A program made the position numbers and the translations under genes. 64,000 nt of DNA from Calonectria ilicicola (lineage: Eukaryota > Ascomycota > Sordariomycetes > Hypocreales > Nectriaceae): positions 3,286,001-3,350,000 of the forward strand of contig CP085827.1 in NCBI GenBank assembly GCA_020809705.1, written 5' to 3'. The notes under the pieces were generated by a model, which was not told the origin of the DNA, did no database searches, and saw only the letters and a program-made list of their open reading frames with translations. This document shows positions 11,730 to 22,820 of the stretch, piece after piece; position 1 is the first letter of the stretch; each line of letters starts with the position of its first letter.

Positions 11730-14700
11730 ATGGAGCACGCTTGGCTGGACTCGCTGTCGGAGGATTGGGTCTCCCAGCCTGGGTCCGCAGACACCTCCGC
11801 CGTGCAGCTCCCACCTCTCAAAAGCGACGACGCGCCCACCAAACCCAAAGGAACACCAAGCCGAATACCGCGTAGGACGTTCGGTACTCAGTCGCCATTG
11901 CCGACCTCCAACTCAAAGAACGCCAGCGCCAGCGCCAGCGCTCTTAGTGAGCGAAGCGTCAACAACATCAAGCCAGTGCAGCGACTCTGCAGAACAGCTC
12001 TGGCTGCCTCAAAACAGTCGCGTGGGCCCAGTGGCAATAGAACTGCTTCTGTTTCCACCACCGCATCCGTCGTTCACAACACAGTACAATTCAACAAATC
12101 TTCCATCGGGAAGAGCAAAGGTGAAACACCCGAATGGAAGCGACGCCTTGTCTACGGTAATGTCGAGTACGGCGAGCAGCGCGACCTCTTTTGCTCGGCC
12201 GCTGCCGGCCTCCAAGACATGTTCAAGCCCCCCTCTACATCCGAACCAAACAGCACCCTCGAAGAGCCAAACGAGACGAGTATGCCATCCAGCCCACCTG
12301 ATCCTGATCGCGTTGTTGGTGGCGATCTCGACAAGACCTTGGAGGGTTTAAATCTGGACGAGTTGGAAGAGGATGAGCCTCTTTACCCCAACGATGTGAC
12401 TCCCAGCCCCAGCCCAAGAAGGTTAAAAAAGGAGATAAAGTACACGCTTAATGTGGACGAGTCGAGTCAACTTAGCGGGTTGGACGACGGAACACCGTCA
12501 CGCCAACCAGAGATATACCGTGATGAAAGCTGTCTGAGCATCCCAGGCGACGATGCCAATCTCCGAAAAATCAGTGCCCAGACTGGCCTAAGTGTCATTC
12601 ACAATGAGGACTTCAGCGAAATTCCCATTGGAAGACTCAGCGACCAAAATGGCAAGGTGAATTTCGCTCCTCTTGAACTTCCCCCAGACCAATTAAAGTC
12701 AAAGCTTGAGGCGCTTCGAATCAACCAGATGCTCCTCGACCCGCAAGCGGATCCTCGAACAGCGTTTGATACATCTGAGCAGTTGGATCAGACAAGCTTG
12801 GATACTACTGAAGAATACCACCGGGCCGGCGGATACATCAACACACGGAGGGGTGGAAGGTCGGGTGATGGCTCGTTCCGCTACCGTGATCTCAGCCCTG
12901 GTTTGCGAATTGATACATCAGGCATGCTACCAGAGGAGTCATTACAAGCCAGCACCCCAAAGCAGTTCCCCTCTGTGAGGACTGACGTGACTAATCCGTT
13001 CTCGGAAAACAAATTCATGCTCAGCCCCTCAATGCCCCGAGCTCCTTTCCCCAGCCCAGACAAAAAGCAGGTTGCGACCGATCAAAGGGAGCCATCTGGA
13101 GGTAGTCCTCTTAAGCTTTTTGGGCCATATGATACTTTTACCAACCAGACACTTCTTCGACGGATCAGCCAGTTCGAAGAGGGCATGTCAGGGACCGTTT
13201 CCCGACAGTCTGCTTCTTCAGTTGTGCACCATGGTGGTTCCTCAACGCCCGTTGAGCCATCGACACCTGTGCTATCGAGCCCAGCCAAGTTCGAGCTATC
13301 GCCCGATTTGAAGGACATTAGCCAATTTGGCGCTGGTGATCTAGAGGGTTACCCGTTCAGCGGTGATGTTTCGCGCGCCTCTCCCGGCGAGCTGTCGCCT
13401 TCCGACAAAGAAAACGCGTCTCCATACCCACTGGCTCATCTCCCTGCTGCGCCAACGTATCAGCATTCAGTGCGCGAACCTTCGCCCGAAGAGGATTCGG
13501 ACTTGGTTGTACGCAGAAGACGAAACAAGTCCCTGTCATCATCCTCGAGTAAACATGCAAGAACCCTCTCGCTCTCCAGTCAAATTCGCAATATCCTCGC
13601 CCCTGCTATGGGCGGACCCGCTCTTGATGCTACCTCATTGCGTGATGGCTCCGATACCAAGCGGCCTAGGACGTCTCCATCCAAAGATCCTACGCCCAAG
13701 CGTCGGCGCACGCTCCACCGGTCGGACATTGCCTTTGGTCGCGAGGACCGCCTTGCTGGCGTAGACTCTGCGCACCGCGAGATGCAATCGGCCATGGGAA
13801 AGAAGAGGAAAGATGCTCGGCCAGGTACCTTTCAGCTGGCAACCCCGACTGTGCTTGCAATGAGGGCCATCCTGCAGCCTCAGAGCCCATCCAGCAGAGG
13901 TTCGTCGCGTAACCATTCGCGAACCTCTTCGATTGACCCAGAGTACATGATTGGACGCCTTGCCGGCAGCTCACCACTTCGAGCGCTCCAAGACGAGCTC
14001 ATCGCGTTGCCTGGCGATGGGCCAATTGACGGAGACCGAAAGCCCTCCATCAAGACACAGGACTTTGTCGATCAGGCTGCTCAGATTATGGCGATGATCC
14101 GAAACCAGGTGAAACCACCCGTTCTTACCAGCGTAGAGGAATCTGAAGCAGAGCACGGCGCGCCCAGCCCACAACATGAGGACGATGCTGACTCTTACCA
14201 ATCGACCAACGAGGAGCTGTCTCGACCTCCCAGCCGTGAAGGACGGCCTATGTCGCGCCTGCCGGCCCGACAAGAGGACCCGGAGCTCATCAACCGGCTG
14301 AGAAAGTATCAGGAACTAAGTGACATGGGCGACATCATCTCCTCGTCCATGCGGTCTATGGGCCTCGCAAAGGACGCAATTCGTGCTGCCATGGAGGTTG
14401 AGCGCCGACTTGACGAGAATTCCCGCAACAGGTCAGATCTACCTTACCTGTCCGACGAAGAGGTCATCAGTGATCCACCAAATATTCGCATTTCTATGAA
14501 TCCAGCCCGCGAACACACGGGCAGCCCCACCCGTGATTACCCTTCTCACTCGTCAGTGGGCACCAACCGTACATATCCCACCGTATCCTCCAGGGGATCT
14601 GACTCAAGAAGAATTATTATGCCAGAGAGCGTGTCGCATCTCATTCCTGATCGCGTTGGGAGCATGTATCTGGACAAGCAAAACAATATTTGGATCAAAA

Positions 14701-17192
14701 AGAAGGAAACAACACCTCGCAAGACCAACAACATCTTGCCTTCTGATAGCGAGGATGACCCGTTTGCTAGCATTCCTGACCTATCTGTGGATCTAACTAA
14801 AGAGATGCAAAACCTTTTACTCAGCGCTACAAAGAAGACCAATCCACCCTCCAGCCCTAGCCAAGTGTCTACCGATAGTCCATCTCTTGTTAGATCACAG
14901 AGGGGATACGTTACATTGTCTCCTGATAGCCAATTAAGCCCGAATGTCGCGTCTTTAGCTCGGGAGGAGTTTGAGAAACTTGATGCTCGTGCACTGGAGG
15001 GATCAGAGGTAGATCCAGATGAGCTACTAGAGCAAGAGCAAGACCAGAGCATTGAGGAGGAGAGGGACAGCAATCCTCCTTCGGCTAAGAGGCGCAATAT
15101 GACTATTTCATTTTCATCACCAGTGGCATCTTTCATTCAAGATGTTCTTGCGGAGGACTTGGACAGTATGGAGGATGACCCGCAGCTGCCTGAACACGCT
15201 CCATCTACTGAGACATCCCCTCAGAAATCTCCCCAAAAATCCCCTCGCCATCTCGTTGGCAAATCGGCCCTGAAAAACGGCGGCCACGGCTCCACTCGGG
15301 GCCGGCCAATTGGTCCAAACGGTACAGCATTCATCCCGCGGCCAGTGTCTCGAATCGATGAACAGGATGAAGAGAGCACCATTGAGATTTCGGCCCAAGA
15401 TCAGAGACAAGTCAGCATTATTGGAGAGACGAGCATGATCAGCCACAAGACGCCTGACGGCCGCCGCGCCAGCCTCAGCTTTATTGTCGGCCATACGCCG
15501 CACAACTATTTCCCCATCCCCGCCGACGACAGCGCAGTTATTGGTCAAAATGTTGGTAAATTGTCCTTGAGCCCTCTCTCCGAATTCACGCTTAACAATT
15601 CGGACCAATCATTTGGGTTTGAGGTTAGTTACGTCATGAGCCGGCGCCACATGATGACTGGAGACGGGTCTAACAAGGTCATGTCCATGACAATACGAGA
15701 CCTCGTGGACCGACTTAGCGAGGTTGAGCCATGCGAGCCTTACTGGGAGGATATTACAGAGTTAGATTTGCACGAGAAGCGATTGAGCAGCCTGCATATG
15801 CTGGATGAGTTTTGCGGCAAACTCGTCACACTGGATGTCTCCAAGAACGCACTAGGACATCTCGATGGCGTTCCGTCTAGCGTGCGGCAACTTAAGGTGT
15901 CACACAACATGCTGACAGAATTGACATCGTGGAATCACTTGATGAACCTACAGTATGTCGACATTTCGGGCAATGAGGTCAAGAGCCTGTCAGCGCTCAA
16001 GGGCTTAGTCCATCTGCGAAGCATCAAGGCAGACAACAACCAAATTACCAGCTTGGATGGGTTGGATGCGCATGATGGATTGCTTTCGCTTCGTGTGCGA
16101 GATAATTTGATTGAAGAGGTGGATTTTGCAACCAATAAAATGGGACGGCTAGCGGAACTGGACCTGTGTGGTAACCAGATCAAGTCGGTTCGTAATCTGG
16201 AGCTTGTGCCGGCGCTGGCGCGGCTCAAGCTTGGCAAGAATCACCTGGAGACGTTTACTGTTCGGTCGACGGTGGAGGGCTTGCGGCAGCTCGATCTTAG
16301 CGACAACCTTCTCAGCAGCTTGGACGTGAGCAAGCTGCCAAACCTGCATTCCCTTCATGCAGACCGCAACCGGCTTGTCGAGCTCAAGGGTTTCAGCCGC
16401 ACTCAGCATCTGGATAGTTTGTCGCTGAGAGAGCAAGGTGGCGATGAGCCCCTTGATCTTGGATTCCTTTCGTCGGCCTATGAGGTCCGCAAGCTGTTCC
16501 TCTCTGGCAACTACCTGAAGGAGTTCGAACCCAAGGTCGATTTCCTCAACCTGCAGTTTCTGGAACTCGCAAACTGCGGGATCCAGTCACTGCCTCAAAA
16601 TATTGGGCAGTTGATGCCAAATCTCCGGACGCTGAACCTCAACTTCAATGCTCTTTCGGATTTGTCGCCACTTAGGTTTATCCCGCGTATGAAGAAACTG
16701 CTTGTTGCAGGGAACAGATTGGCCGACTCGATGACAGTGACGGAGCTCCTTATCGAGTTCCCGCACTTGACGCAGCTGGACCTAAGAGACAACCCGGTAA
16801 CGATAGGATTTTACGCCTCGCTACAGGTTCTCGTGTCTCGGGAACGGTCGGAGTTTGTAGACCCATTTACCCTTCCCGATGCGGATGTGGAGCGAGATGA
16901 GACGTATGCAAGCAGGCTAGATGAGATGACCAAACTACGACGCAGGCTACACCACGTTGTGTTTGCTGGGAGCTGCAAGCGACTACGCAGATTGGACGGA
17001 CTGCCCCTGCAGCGGGAGACGGTGCTGCGCAAGGATGAGGTTTACCAGACGCTTGTGGCAGAGGGTCTGTTGCCGGACGACACGTTGGTGGGCGAAGAGG
17101 CGCTCCCGGCAAAGGAGGTGGTGGAGCGGGATGTGGCGTACACTGCCGAGTCTCTTCGGAGCCGGTGGAACGCAGAGGATAGCTTTGCTTGA
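11730..17192 (+). CDS. Septation initiation network scaffold, Cdc11/Nud1-like leucine-rich repeat protein
   Basis: Single 1820-codon frame. The N-terminus MEHAWLDSLSEDWVSQPGS has the Trp-containing signature I associate with the fungal Cdc11 family. Residues about 20-1330 are Ser/Pro-rich and disordered, with very many SP/TP sites. Residues about 1340-1760 form a leucine-rich repeat array with recurrent LxxLxLxxNxL units (for example LVTLDVSKNAL, LAELDLCGNQI, LRQLDLSDNLL). In the known family (S. pombe Cdc11, S. cerevisiae Nud1, Aspergillus SnaD) this protein sits at the spindle pole body and recruits GTPase and kinase components of the pathway that triggers septation. Length and layout match that family: a long disordered phospho-region followed by C-terminal LRRs. 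No intron is needed. Confidence 0.92.
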   Translation: MEHAWLDSLSEDWVSQPGSADTSAVQLPPLKSDDAPTKPKGTPSRIPRRTFGTQSPLPTSNSKNASASASALSERSVNNIKPVQRLCRTALAASKQSRGPSGNRTASVSTTASVVHNTVQFNKSSIGKSKGETPEWKRRLVYGNVEYGEQRDLFCSAAAGLQDMFKPPSTSEPNSTLEEPNETSMPSSPPDPDRVVGGDLDKTLEGLNLDELEEDEPLYPNDVTPSPSPRRLKKEIKYTLNVDESSQLSGLDDGTPSRQPEIYRDESCLSIPGDDANLRKISAQTGLSVIHNEDFSEIPIGRLSDQNGKVNFAPLELPPDQLKSKLEALRINQMLLDPQADPRTAFDTSEQLDQTSLDTTEEYHRAGGYINTRRGGRSGDGSFRYRDLSPGLRIDTSGMLPEESLQASTPKQFPSVRTDVTNPFSENKFMLSPSMPRAPFPSPDKKQVATDQREPSGGSPLKLFGPYDTFTNQTLLRRISQFEEGMSGTVSRQSASSVVHHGGSSTPVEPSTPVLSSPAKFELSPDLKDISQFGAGDLEGYPFSGDVSRASPGELSPSDKENASPYPLAHLPAAPTYQHSVREPSPEEDSDLVVRRRRNKSLSSSSSKHARTLSLSSQIRNILAPAMGGPALDATSLRDGSDTKRPRTSPSKDPTPKRRRTLHRSDIAFGREDRLAGVDSAHREMQSAMGKKRKDARPGTFQLATPTVLAMRAILQPQSPSSRGSSRNHSRTSSIDPEYMIGRLAGSSPLRALQDELIALPGDGPIDGDRKPSIKTQDFVDQAAQIMAMIRNQVKPPVLTSVEESEAEHGAPSPQHEDDADSYQSTNEELSRPPSREGRPMSRLPARQEDPELINRLRKYQELSDMGDIISSSMRSMGLAKDAIRAAMEVERRLDENSRNRSDLPYLSDEEVISDPPNIRISMNPAREHTGSPTRDYPSHSSVGTNRTYPTVSSRGSDSRRIIMPESVSHLIPDRVGSMYLDKQNNIWIKKKETTPRKTNNILPSDSEDDPFASIPDLSVDLTKEMQNLLLSATKKTNPPSSPSQVSTDSPSLVRSQRGYVTLSPDSQLSPNVASLAREEFEKLDARALEGSEVDPDELLEQEQDQSIEEERDSNPPSAKRRNMTISFSSPVASFIQDVLAEDLDSMEDDPQLPEHAPSTETSPQKSPQKSPRHLVGKSALKNGGHGSTRGRPIGPNGTAFIPRPVSRIDEQDEESTIEISAQDQRQVSIIGETSMISHKTPDGRRASLSFIVGHTPHNYFPIPADDSAVIGQNVGKLSLSPLSEFTLNNSDQSFGFEVSYVMSRRHMMTGDGSNKVMSMTIRDLVDRLSEVEPCEPYWEDITELDLHEKRLSSLHMLDEFCGKLVTLDVSKNALGHLDGVPSSVRQLKVSHNMLTELTSWNHLMNLQYVDISGNEVKSLSALKGLVHLRSIKADNNQITSLDGLDAHDGLLSLRVRDNLIEEVDFATNKMGRLAELDLCGNQIKSVRNLELVPALARLKLGKNHLETFTVRSTVEGLRQLDLSDNLLSSLDVSKLPNLHSLHADRNRLVELKGFSRTQHLDSLSLREQGGDEPLDLGFLSSAYEVRKLFLSGNYLKEFEPKVDFLNLQFLELANCGIQSLPQNIGQLMPNLRTLNLNFNALSDLSPLRFIPRMKKLLVAGNRLADSMTVTELLIEFPHLTQLDLRDNPVTIGFYASLQVLVSRERSEFVDPFTLPDADVERDETYASRLDEMTKLRRRLHHVVFAGSCKRLRRLDGLPLQRETVLRKDEVYQTLVAEGLLPDDTLVGEEALPAKEVVERDVAYTAESLRSRWNAEDSFA

Positions 17193-19091
17193 GGCAGAGC
17201 GCGAAGTGTACAATGTAACAAAAAGAATGGGTCTTTGGGATACTAATGACTGTGGAGTAATGCATATCTGGCGTTGTGGAATGTTTTAATACTTTTGGAG
17301 GGGGCGGGTCGGCAGAGGAACAAGGACGGACAATGGGATATGTTACTACACATACGTTACCGGGACGGTGTTTGGGGATTGTTTATTCAGTCATGCATGC
17401 CTGGGATGTATAATTATGAGTACAGGATAATGAGAAGAATTTTGAGAGCAAATTCAAAAAGAAGCAATTATATGGACAAGTGGCTGCTAGCGTGGACTTG
17501 GTGCGAAATATGGGGGGTCGAGACGAGATGCATGATCACCAAGCGGGAGATGAACAAGGCCCGTTCACGGGTACTTGGAGGTGGTGCGTAGCTAAGGTGC
17601 GGGATGAAGTCACGGCGAGCAGCAGACGTAATGCGGCCGTGCTCGTGGGCGTCTCGCATGCACATCAGATAGATGAATGGTTACGGGTTGGATCCGGCGG
17701 CAAGGGGAGAGAAGCTTCTGGGAGGGTCGAACAAGGGGTTGTTTGCTGACGCGAAGGAGATGGGATCAGTAAGTCAGTTAGTCAAGTTACTGTGGCAATT
17801 TTGTTGTACCGACATGCACGTCAGTTGGTTGGAGTACACAATGTACTGTACAGTGCAGTACATGTGTAGAATTTATCAGCAGAGCGAGTGCAACCAGGGC
17901 AGACCCTTGTGCATGAATCCGAAGTGCTGGAATTTTAGCCCAGCCCGGCGTGGGGTTGACGGTTGCATCCTGTCGGCACATTTTTTTTTCTTTTATGTGT
18001 GTGTGTATGTGCGTGCGCGCCCGGCAAACAACATAGAGGGAGTGTGTGGTGGTGGCGGCGGCGGCTTACAGGGGACCCGCCTGCACACGGGGGAGCCCAA
18101 TCGCAGTGTTCATCCACTGTTGGGCACCTAAGAAATTAGATTTGCGGCACGGCGCAGCACGCTGTAGGGGATTGGATTCGCTAATCGGCTGCCGACAACG
18201 GTGACGCATGCCATGGCCAAACAACGGCCACGGACAGTCCATGACGCCTGGGATTTGAAACTGGGAGTGGGAGTGGGAGTGAGATGTAGGAAACAGACAG
18301 AGGGTGGTGGAATAAAGAGGATGGAAGAAAAAAAAAAAGAAACCAATAGTTGGACCAGCTATCTTCAACAGCATCCACGCTTGCTGTAAATGGCATAACT
18401 AACATAAACCAAGAATAAAAAAAAGCCACTGGTGACGTGTGCATGAGTTAAAAACCACACAATTGAGGTCATCGCCAACCTCCTCCCTGCAAAGAATGAG
18501 GCTGCATGGTTGCTGGTGCTGTTACTGGGTACTGGGTATGGGACTAGGTCCTGGTGGTGCTGCTGGCTTGGCTACGGCTGCTATGCTAGGTTAGGTGTCC
18601 TAGGTGTTCTAGGCGTGCTAGGTATGCTGCCAACAGCCATCATCCCCGTCATTCCCCGATTTCTGCGCTGCGCTACGCTACGTTACGCAACCCACACAAC
18701 GTACCTATCGTACCCCTACGTACCTTAACACGCTAAATACACCTGCACTACCGCTGTGCCCCTCGGCTGGATCCAAGCTAGCGGAGAGCTCCCGCTCCGA
18801 CGTCTCGTCTCCCTCGCCAAACGCCAAAGCCAAAAGCCAAAGCCAAAGCCAACGCCAGCGCCAAAACCAACACCAGCTCCACGCCAACTTTGACACCTCG
18901 TTCTACTTCACTTACTCTTCCTCCCTTGGTCCTTCTCCTCCTCGTATCGACCAGCTCGACGTCTCTTCCTCTCCTCCACACATAACTAACACACCCGCAC
19001 ACCGCCCGCCGCGCCTACACGCACCCAACACAGTCACCATAACCGCCTCAGCGTCTCCGTCGACTCACCGCGGCCTCGTCTCCGCCTGGCC
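17193..19091. other. Intergenic region between two plus-strand genes
   Basis: Probable 3' region of the Cdc11-like gene followed by the promoter and leader of the TBC gene. From about 18,900 to 19,090 the sequence is CT/CA-rich and lacks ATG-initiated long frames, as expected for a transcribed fungal 5' leader. No gene was recognised. Confidence 0.55.
18822..18872. repeat. GCCAAA-type imperfect hexanucleotide repeat
   Basis: About eight imperfect GCCAAA/GCCAAC/GCCAGC units in the presumed 5' leader of the TBC-domain gene. Confidence 0.75.
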
Positions 19092-22000
19092 ATGGCTACG
19101 GCGTCGCCTGCGGACGCGGCCGAATCGCCATCCTCGTCCCTCCAGCGCTCCGTCTCCCAGCACAGCACCACATCGCTCACCTCGCACCGCAGCAACCGCA
19201 GCAATCTGAGCGCCACCGTCCGAGGCACTCGTGGCCGCAAACGACTGAGTCATCCCGGTAGCTCTGCCAGCAGCGTAGCCACAAGCGACAAGTCCCTTAC
19301 CAGCTTCCCCAGCTTCTCCCCTGAGGTCACTGGCGGCGAGCGCTTTGAGGATGCCCCGTGGACCAAGTCTCGCGTCCAACAGAAGCAGCAGCAGCAACAG
19401 CAGCGGCAGACTCCCGAGCCTCGGAGGGCAGAGCGGTCCGTCTCTGGCGACGGTCGTGGCTCCATTGTCGATAACTTGGCCGGCATCTCCAGCGCCCGCA
19501 GCGCCCTGTTCGAGGACACTCCGTTGAGTAACAAGATCCCCGGTGCCCTCCACCAGGCCGACGATGAGCACATCCAGCGCCTTATCTCTCGTCACGGCGC
19601 CATTGGCCTCGTGAGGCAGATCTCCGAGGACCTCGCCCAGCGGGATGCCCAGATTGCGACCATGCGCCGCCGTGCCGACGAGCGCGAGCGGGCGCTGCGC
19701 AAGATCATCCGCGAGTGCGGCCTGTCCAATCTGGACCTGGAGACGCGCCTGCGGGCTGTCGAGGCTGAGCTGCGCGGCAACGGGAGAAGCACGCAGACGG
19801 ACGAATCTGGCCTCACAGACCTCATGAGCGATGCGATGCAGGACACCGTCGTCACCAATGCCTTCGGCGAGACAAACCGCTCCTCCACCATCCGCGCCAC
19901 GAGCCAGGCCGTCAGCACCCCCAGCAACACCGACTCGGGCAAGGGCACTCTCAAGGGTTGGAAGGATTACTTTTGGGGCACCGGCGGAGGCAAGCGTGGC
20001 AGCCGCACAAACAGCATCAACAACGAAATCAACCCCGCTACCGTCATCAGATCACACTCCAGCTTGGACCGCAGGCCCACCCTGCAAGAGGACCTCTTCA
20101 ATCCCCCCGAGACCAGTTCCGTGCGAAGCTCTAGCAGGGCTTCCAGCATTCAGTCTGGGCCTACTGGACCTACTAGCGAGAGAAAGCCGTCGGGGTCCAT
20201 TGCCAGTCTGGCTCTTAGGCTGGTAGCTGGAGGTGCTATCAGCACGCGCGAGGCCGAGTCTCGAGGTCGTACTCTGAGCAACTCCACGCGCGGCACCGAG
20301 TCCCTCAGAGCAGCATCGACTACAAACAGCAAGACACAGACCCGAGCTGCGTCCGTCGCAGGTGGCCCCAAGGCTCTGATGGCAATGCGGCGATCGACCC
20401 CCGTGCCCAGTGACCGAGCAGCCCAGAGAGCCCAAGCGCAGGACAATTGGGATACGATGAGGGGCAGCCCGCCGGCAGGACACACGCCGCGTCAAGAGAG
20501 CTATGGTCCTGTTGAGATGGACGCCATTCTGCCGCCCGAAACACAACCACCGACGCTCACGCACATTTACAACAACTTTCCCAATAGCGAGTACCTCACG
20601 GATCGATTTGGCTTCATTTACGACCAGCGACGAAAGCGGCGACAGCGCGAAGCTGCCCAAATGGCCCAGCACATTCGCAAGGGCAGCCGTACCGAAATGC
20701 TCCTCAATGGTCGATCGGGCATTTCGCCCAATTCGCTGTCGGATGACGTGCCTAGCCCCAAGTGGAGCGTCTCGAGCGATGACCGCCCTGAGAGCCCCAG
20801 CAGCCTAGAGGAACGAGGGGTTGAGGAGGGAAAAACCAAGAGATGGCAGGACTATTTGAAGATTGCCACGTTTCCGACCGAGTTGCTGAGCCACACACCA
20901 AGCATCGCCGCGCCGTCGCTGCAGGTCTTGGAAGGAGATGACACTGGGGCCGACCACACTGAGCCGCCAAAGCCCGCCATTATGTCCACTCATTCAGGAC
21001 TAGTTCCATCAGCAAGCACCACGACTGCCACGACGGCCGTGGACAGCGAGACGTCGCAGATATCCCAGGAATCGGCGCCCAAACTGATCGTAAAGGAAGA
21101 CAACGAACCCGTGAAGCTCCTCCTGCAGCAGCTTAGCGATGTGCACGATGCCCTTCAGCGTGACAAGACAGTCCGGTGGAATGAATTTCTGCGCAAGGTT
21201 CGAGCTGAGCGGAAACGTGAGGGCGAGGCCGCCATTGCTGCAGCTGCAGCCGCTGCTGAGGCCAGGTTTGAGCGTCCATCCGTCATCCTCCCTGAGACGC
21301 GGGTTGCCGACGGTGAGCTTATTGGCGTCTCTGGGTTGGGCAACAAGGGCAAAATTGGGAGAGCCAAATGGGCCGAGTTCAGGAACCTGGTTTTGGGAGG
21401 TATTCCCGTTGCGTTTCGACCCAAGGTCTGGTCTGAGTGTTCTGGTGCCGCGGAGCTGCGCATCCCTGGATATTACGACGACTTGGTCTCGCATAGTGGC
21501 AAGGACGACGACCCCATTGTTGTGAGCCAAATCCAGATGGACATTCATCGAACCCTGACGGACAACATCTTCTTCCGCAAGGGACCTGGTGTGCAGAAGC
21601 TCAACGAGGTGCTGTTGGCATACTCGAGGCGCAACAAGGATGTTGGATACTGTCAGGGCATGAATCTGATTACAGCCAACCTGCTGCTCATTATGCCATC
21701 GGCCGAGGACGCCTTTTGGATCTTGACATCAATTATTGAGAATATCCTTCCACACGGGTACTACGACCATTCGCTGTTGGCGTCGCGGGCAGATCAGCAA
21801 GTGCTGCGACAATATGTGTCGACGGTGCTCCCGAAGCTGTCTGCGCACCTGGACTCGCTGTTGATCGAACTGGAGGCATTGACGTTCCAGTGGTTCCTAT
21901 CCGTCTTCACCGATTGCCTGAGCGCAGAGGCATTGTTTCGTGTGTGGGATGTGGTGCTATGCACCAACGACGGCAGCACGTTCCTTTTCCAGGTCGCCCT

Positions 22001-22286
22001 GGCTCTTCTGAAACTCAACGAGGGAAACCTGCTGCAATGCAACACACCGGCCGGGGTATACACGTACATTAGTCACCAAATGACAGAACACGCCATCAGC
22101 ATTGATGGTTTGATGCAGGCGAGCGAAGGATTGCGGAGAGTGGTTCGCAGGGAAGATGTGGAACAGCGACGAGAAAAAGCTATCCAAGCTGAAAAGGACA
22201 TGATAGCAGCAAGAGAAAACAATTCGGGACGAAGAGTCGTGGTGGCAGACGACAACGAAGCGACGGAAGCACAAGCGGAAGAATAG
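19092..22286 (+). CDS. TBC-domain Rab GTPase-activating protein
   Basis: Intronless 1064-codon gene. Residues about 760-990 form a TBC (Tre-2/Bub2/Cdc16) domain, which speeds GTP hydrolysis by Rab/Ypt GTPases on membranes. Both catalytic fingers are present: the arginine finger in IQMDIHR (Arg820) and the glutamine finger in the GYCQGMN motif (Gln855). The opening motif GIPVAFRPKVW and the later WDVV motif are also there. The first 750 residues are Ser/Thr-rich and mostly disordered, with a short poly-Gln run near residue 97-105 and a Glu/Arg-rich helical segment near residues 155-230. An Ala-rich helix (AAIAAAAAAAEA) precedes the TBC domain. The C-terminal tail (after 1010) is charged and probably helical. 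An active GAP is very likely; the target Rab cannot be told from sequence alone. Confidence 0.94.
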   Translation: MATASPADAAESPSSSLQRSVSQHSTTSLTSHRSNRSNLSATVRGTRGRKRLSHPGSSASSVATSDKSLTSFPSFSPEVTGGERFEDAPWTKSRVQQKQQQQQQRQTPEPRRAERSVSGDGRGSIVDNLAGISSARSALFEDTPLSNKIPGALHQADDEHIQRLISRHGAIGLVRQISEDLAQRDAQIATMRRRADERERALRKIIRECGLSNLDLETRLRAVEAELRGNGRSTQTDESGLTDLMSDAMQDTVVTNAFGETNRSSTIRATSQAVSTPSNTDSGKGTLKGWKDYFWGTGGGKRGSRTNSINNEINPATVIRSHSSLDRRPTLQEDLFNPPETSSVRSSSRASSIQSGPTGPTSERKPSGSIASLALRLVAGGAISTREAESRGRTLSNSTRGTESLRAASTTNSKTQTRAASVAGGPKALMAMRRSTPVPSDRAAQRAQAQDNWDTMRGSPPAGHTPRQESYGPVEMDAILPPETQPPTLTHIYNNFPNSEYLTDRFGFIYDQRRKRRQREAAQMAQHIRKGSRTEMLLNGRSGISPNSLSDDVPSPKWSVSSDDRPESPSSLEERGVEEGKTKRWQDYLKIATFPTELLSHTPSIAAPSLQVLEGDDTGADHTEPPKPAIMSTHSGLVPSASTTTATTAVDSETSQISQESAPKLIVKEDNEPVKLLLQQLSDVHDALQRDKTVRWNEFLRKVRAERKREGEAAIAAAAAAAEARFERPSVILPETRVADGELIGVSGLGNKGKIGRAKWAEFRNLVLGGIPVAFRPKVWSECSGAAELRIPGYYDDLVSHSGKDDDPIVVSQIQMDIHRTLTDNIFFRKGPGVQKLNEVLLAYSRRNKDVGYCQGMNLITANLLLIMPSAEDAFWILTSIIENILPHGYYDHSLLASRADQQVLRQYVSTVLPKLSAHLDSLLIELEALTFQWFLSVFTDCLSAEALFRVWDVVLCTNDGSTFLFQVALALLKLNEGNLLQCNTPAGVYTYISHQMTEHAISIDGLMQASEGLRRVVRREDVEQRREKAIQAEKDMIAARENNSGRRVVVADDNEATEAQAEE

Positions 22287-22820
22287 AAAGGCAAGGGAGC
22301 ACAAGAAAACATGTTGGGAGGTTGAACACTTTCATTTGGACAGGGAAACGCGCAATCACACACACACAAGCACACACAGGTTAGGAGTTTTTAGCATCAC
22401 AGGTCATGATACCCACCCCCTATTGGGGAGAAGCTTGAAGCACAGTCACACTGAAGGAGTCAGCATTGCGGCGTTCAATAGTCACATTTTCGGGTCGGGA
22501 GATTTTTTATTTTTTTACTCTTTTTCTTTTTGGTACAGGCGAGCTCGGTTTTCGGAATGCTTCATGGTTCGGACGGATTGTCTTTTTTTTGGTGGTTGGC
22601 GGGTTGGTTTAGTTATTGGGCACAAGCGCGACGATCGATATCCCCCTCTTTGTCTCAAGCACGCACTGGAAGGACCATCTTTAGAACAGGAATCATAGAA
22701 GGAAAGAATATACACGGAATGGCATGGCCAAGAGAGAAAAAAAGAATATCATATCACATCATACAAGTCTATTATATTTACACGCAGGATACACACGGGC
22801 ATGGCATGGCATGTCATTAT
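22287..22820. other. Convergent intergenic region
   Basis: Lies between two genes transcribed towards each other and so holds both 3' regions. T-rich tracts near 22,500-22,600 fit 3' end formation. No gene is supported. Confidence 0.6.

Noticed and set aside
14546..15608. Antisense frames of 196 and 163 codons opposite the Cdc11-like gene
   Set aside because: They run opposite a Ser/Pro-rich disordered coding region, which commonly leaves the complementary frame open, and have no recognisable features.
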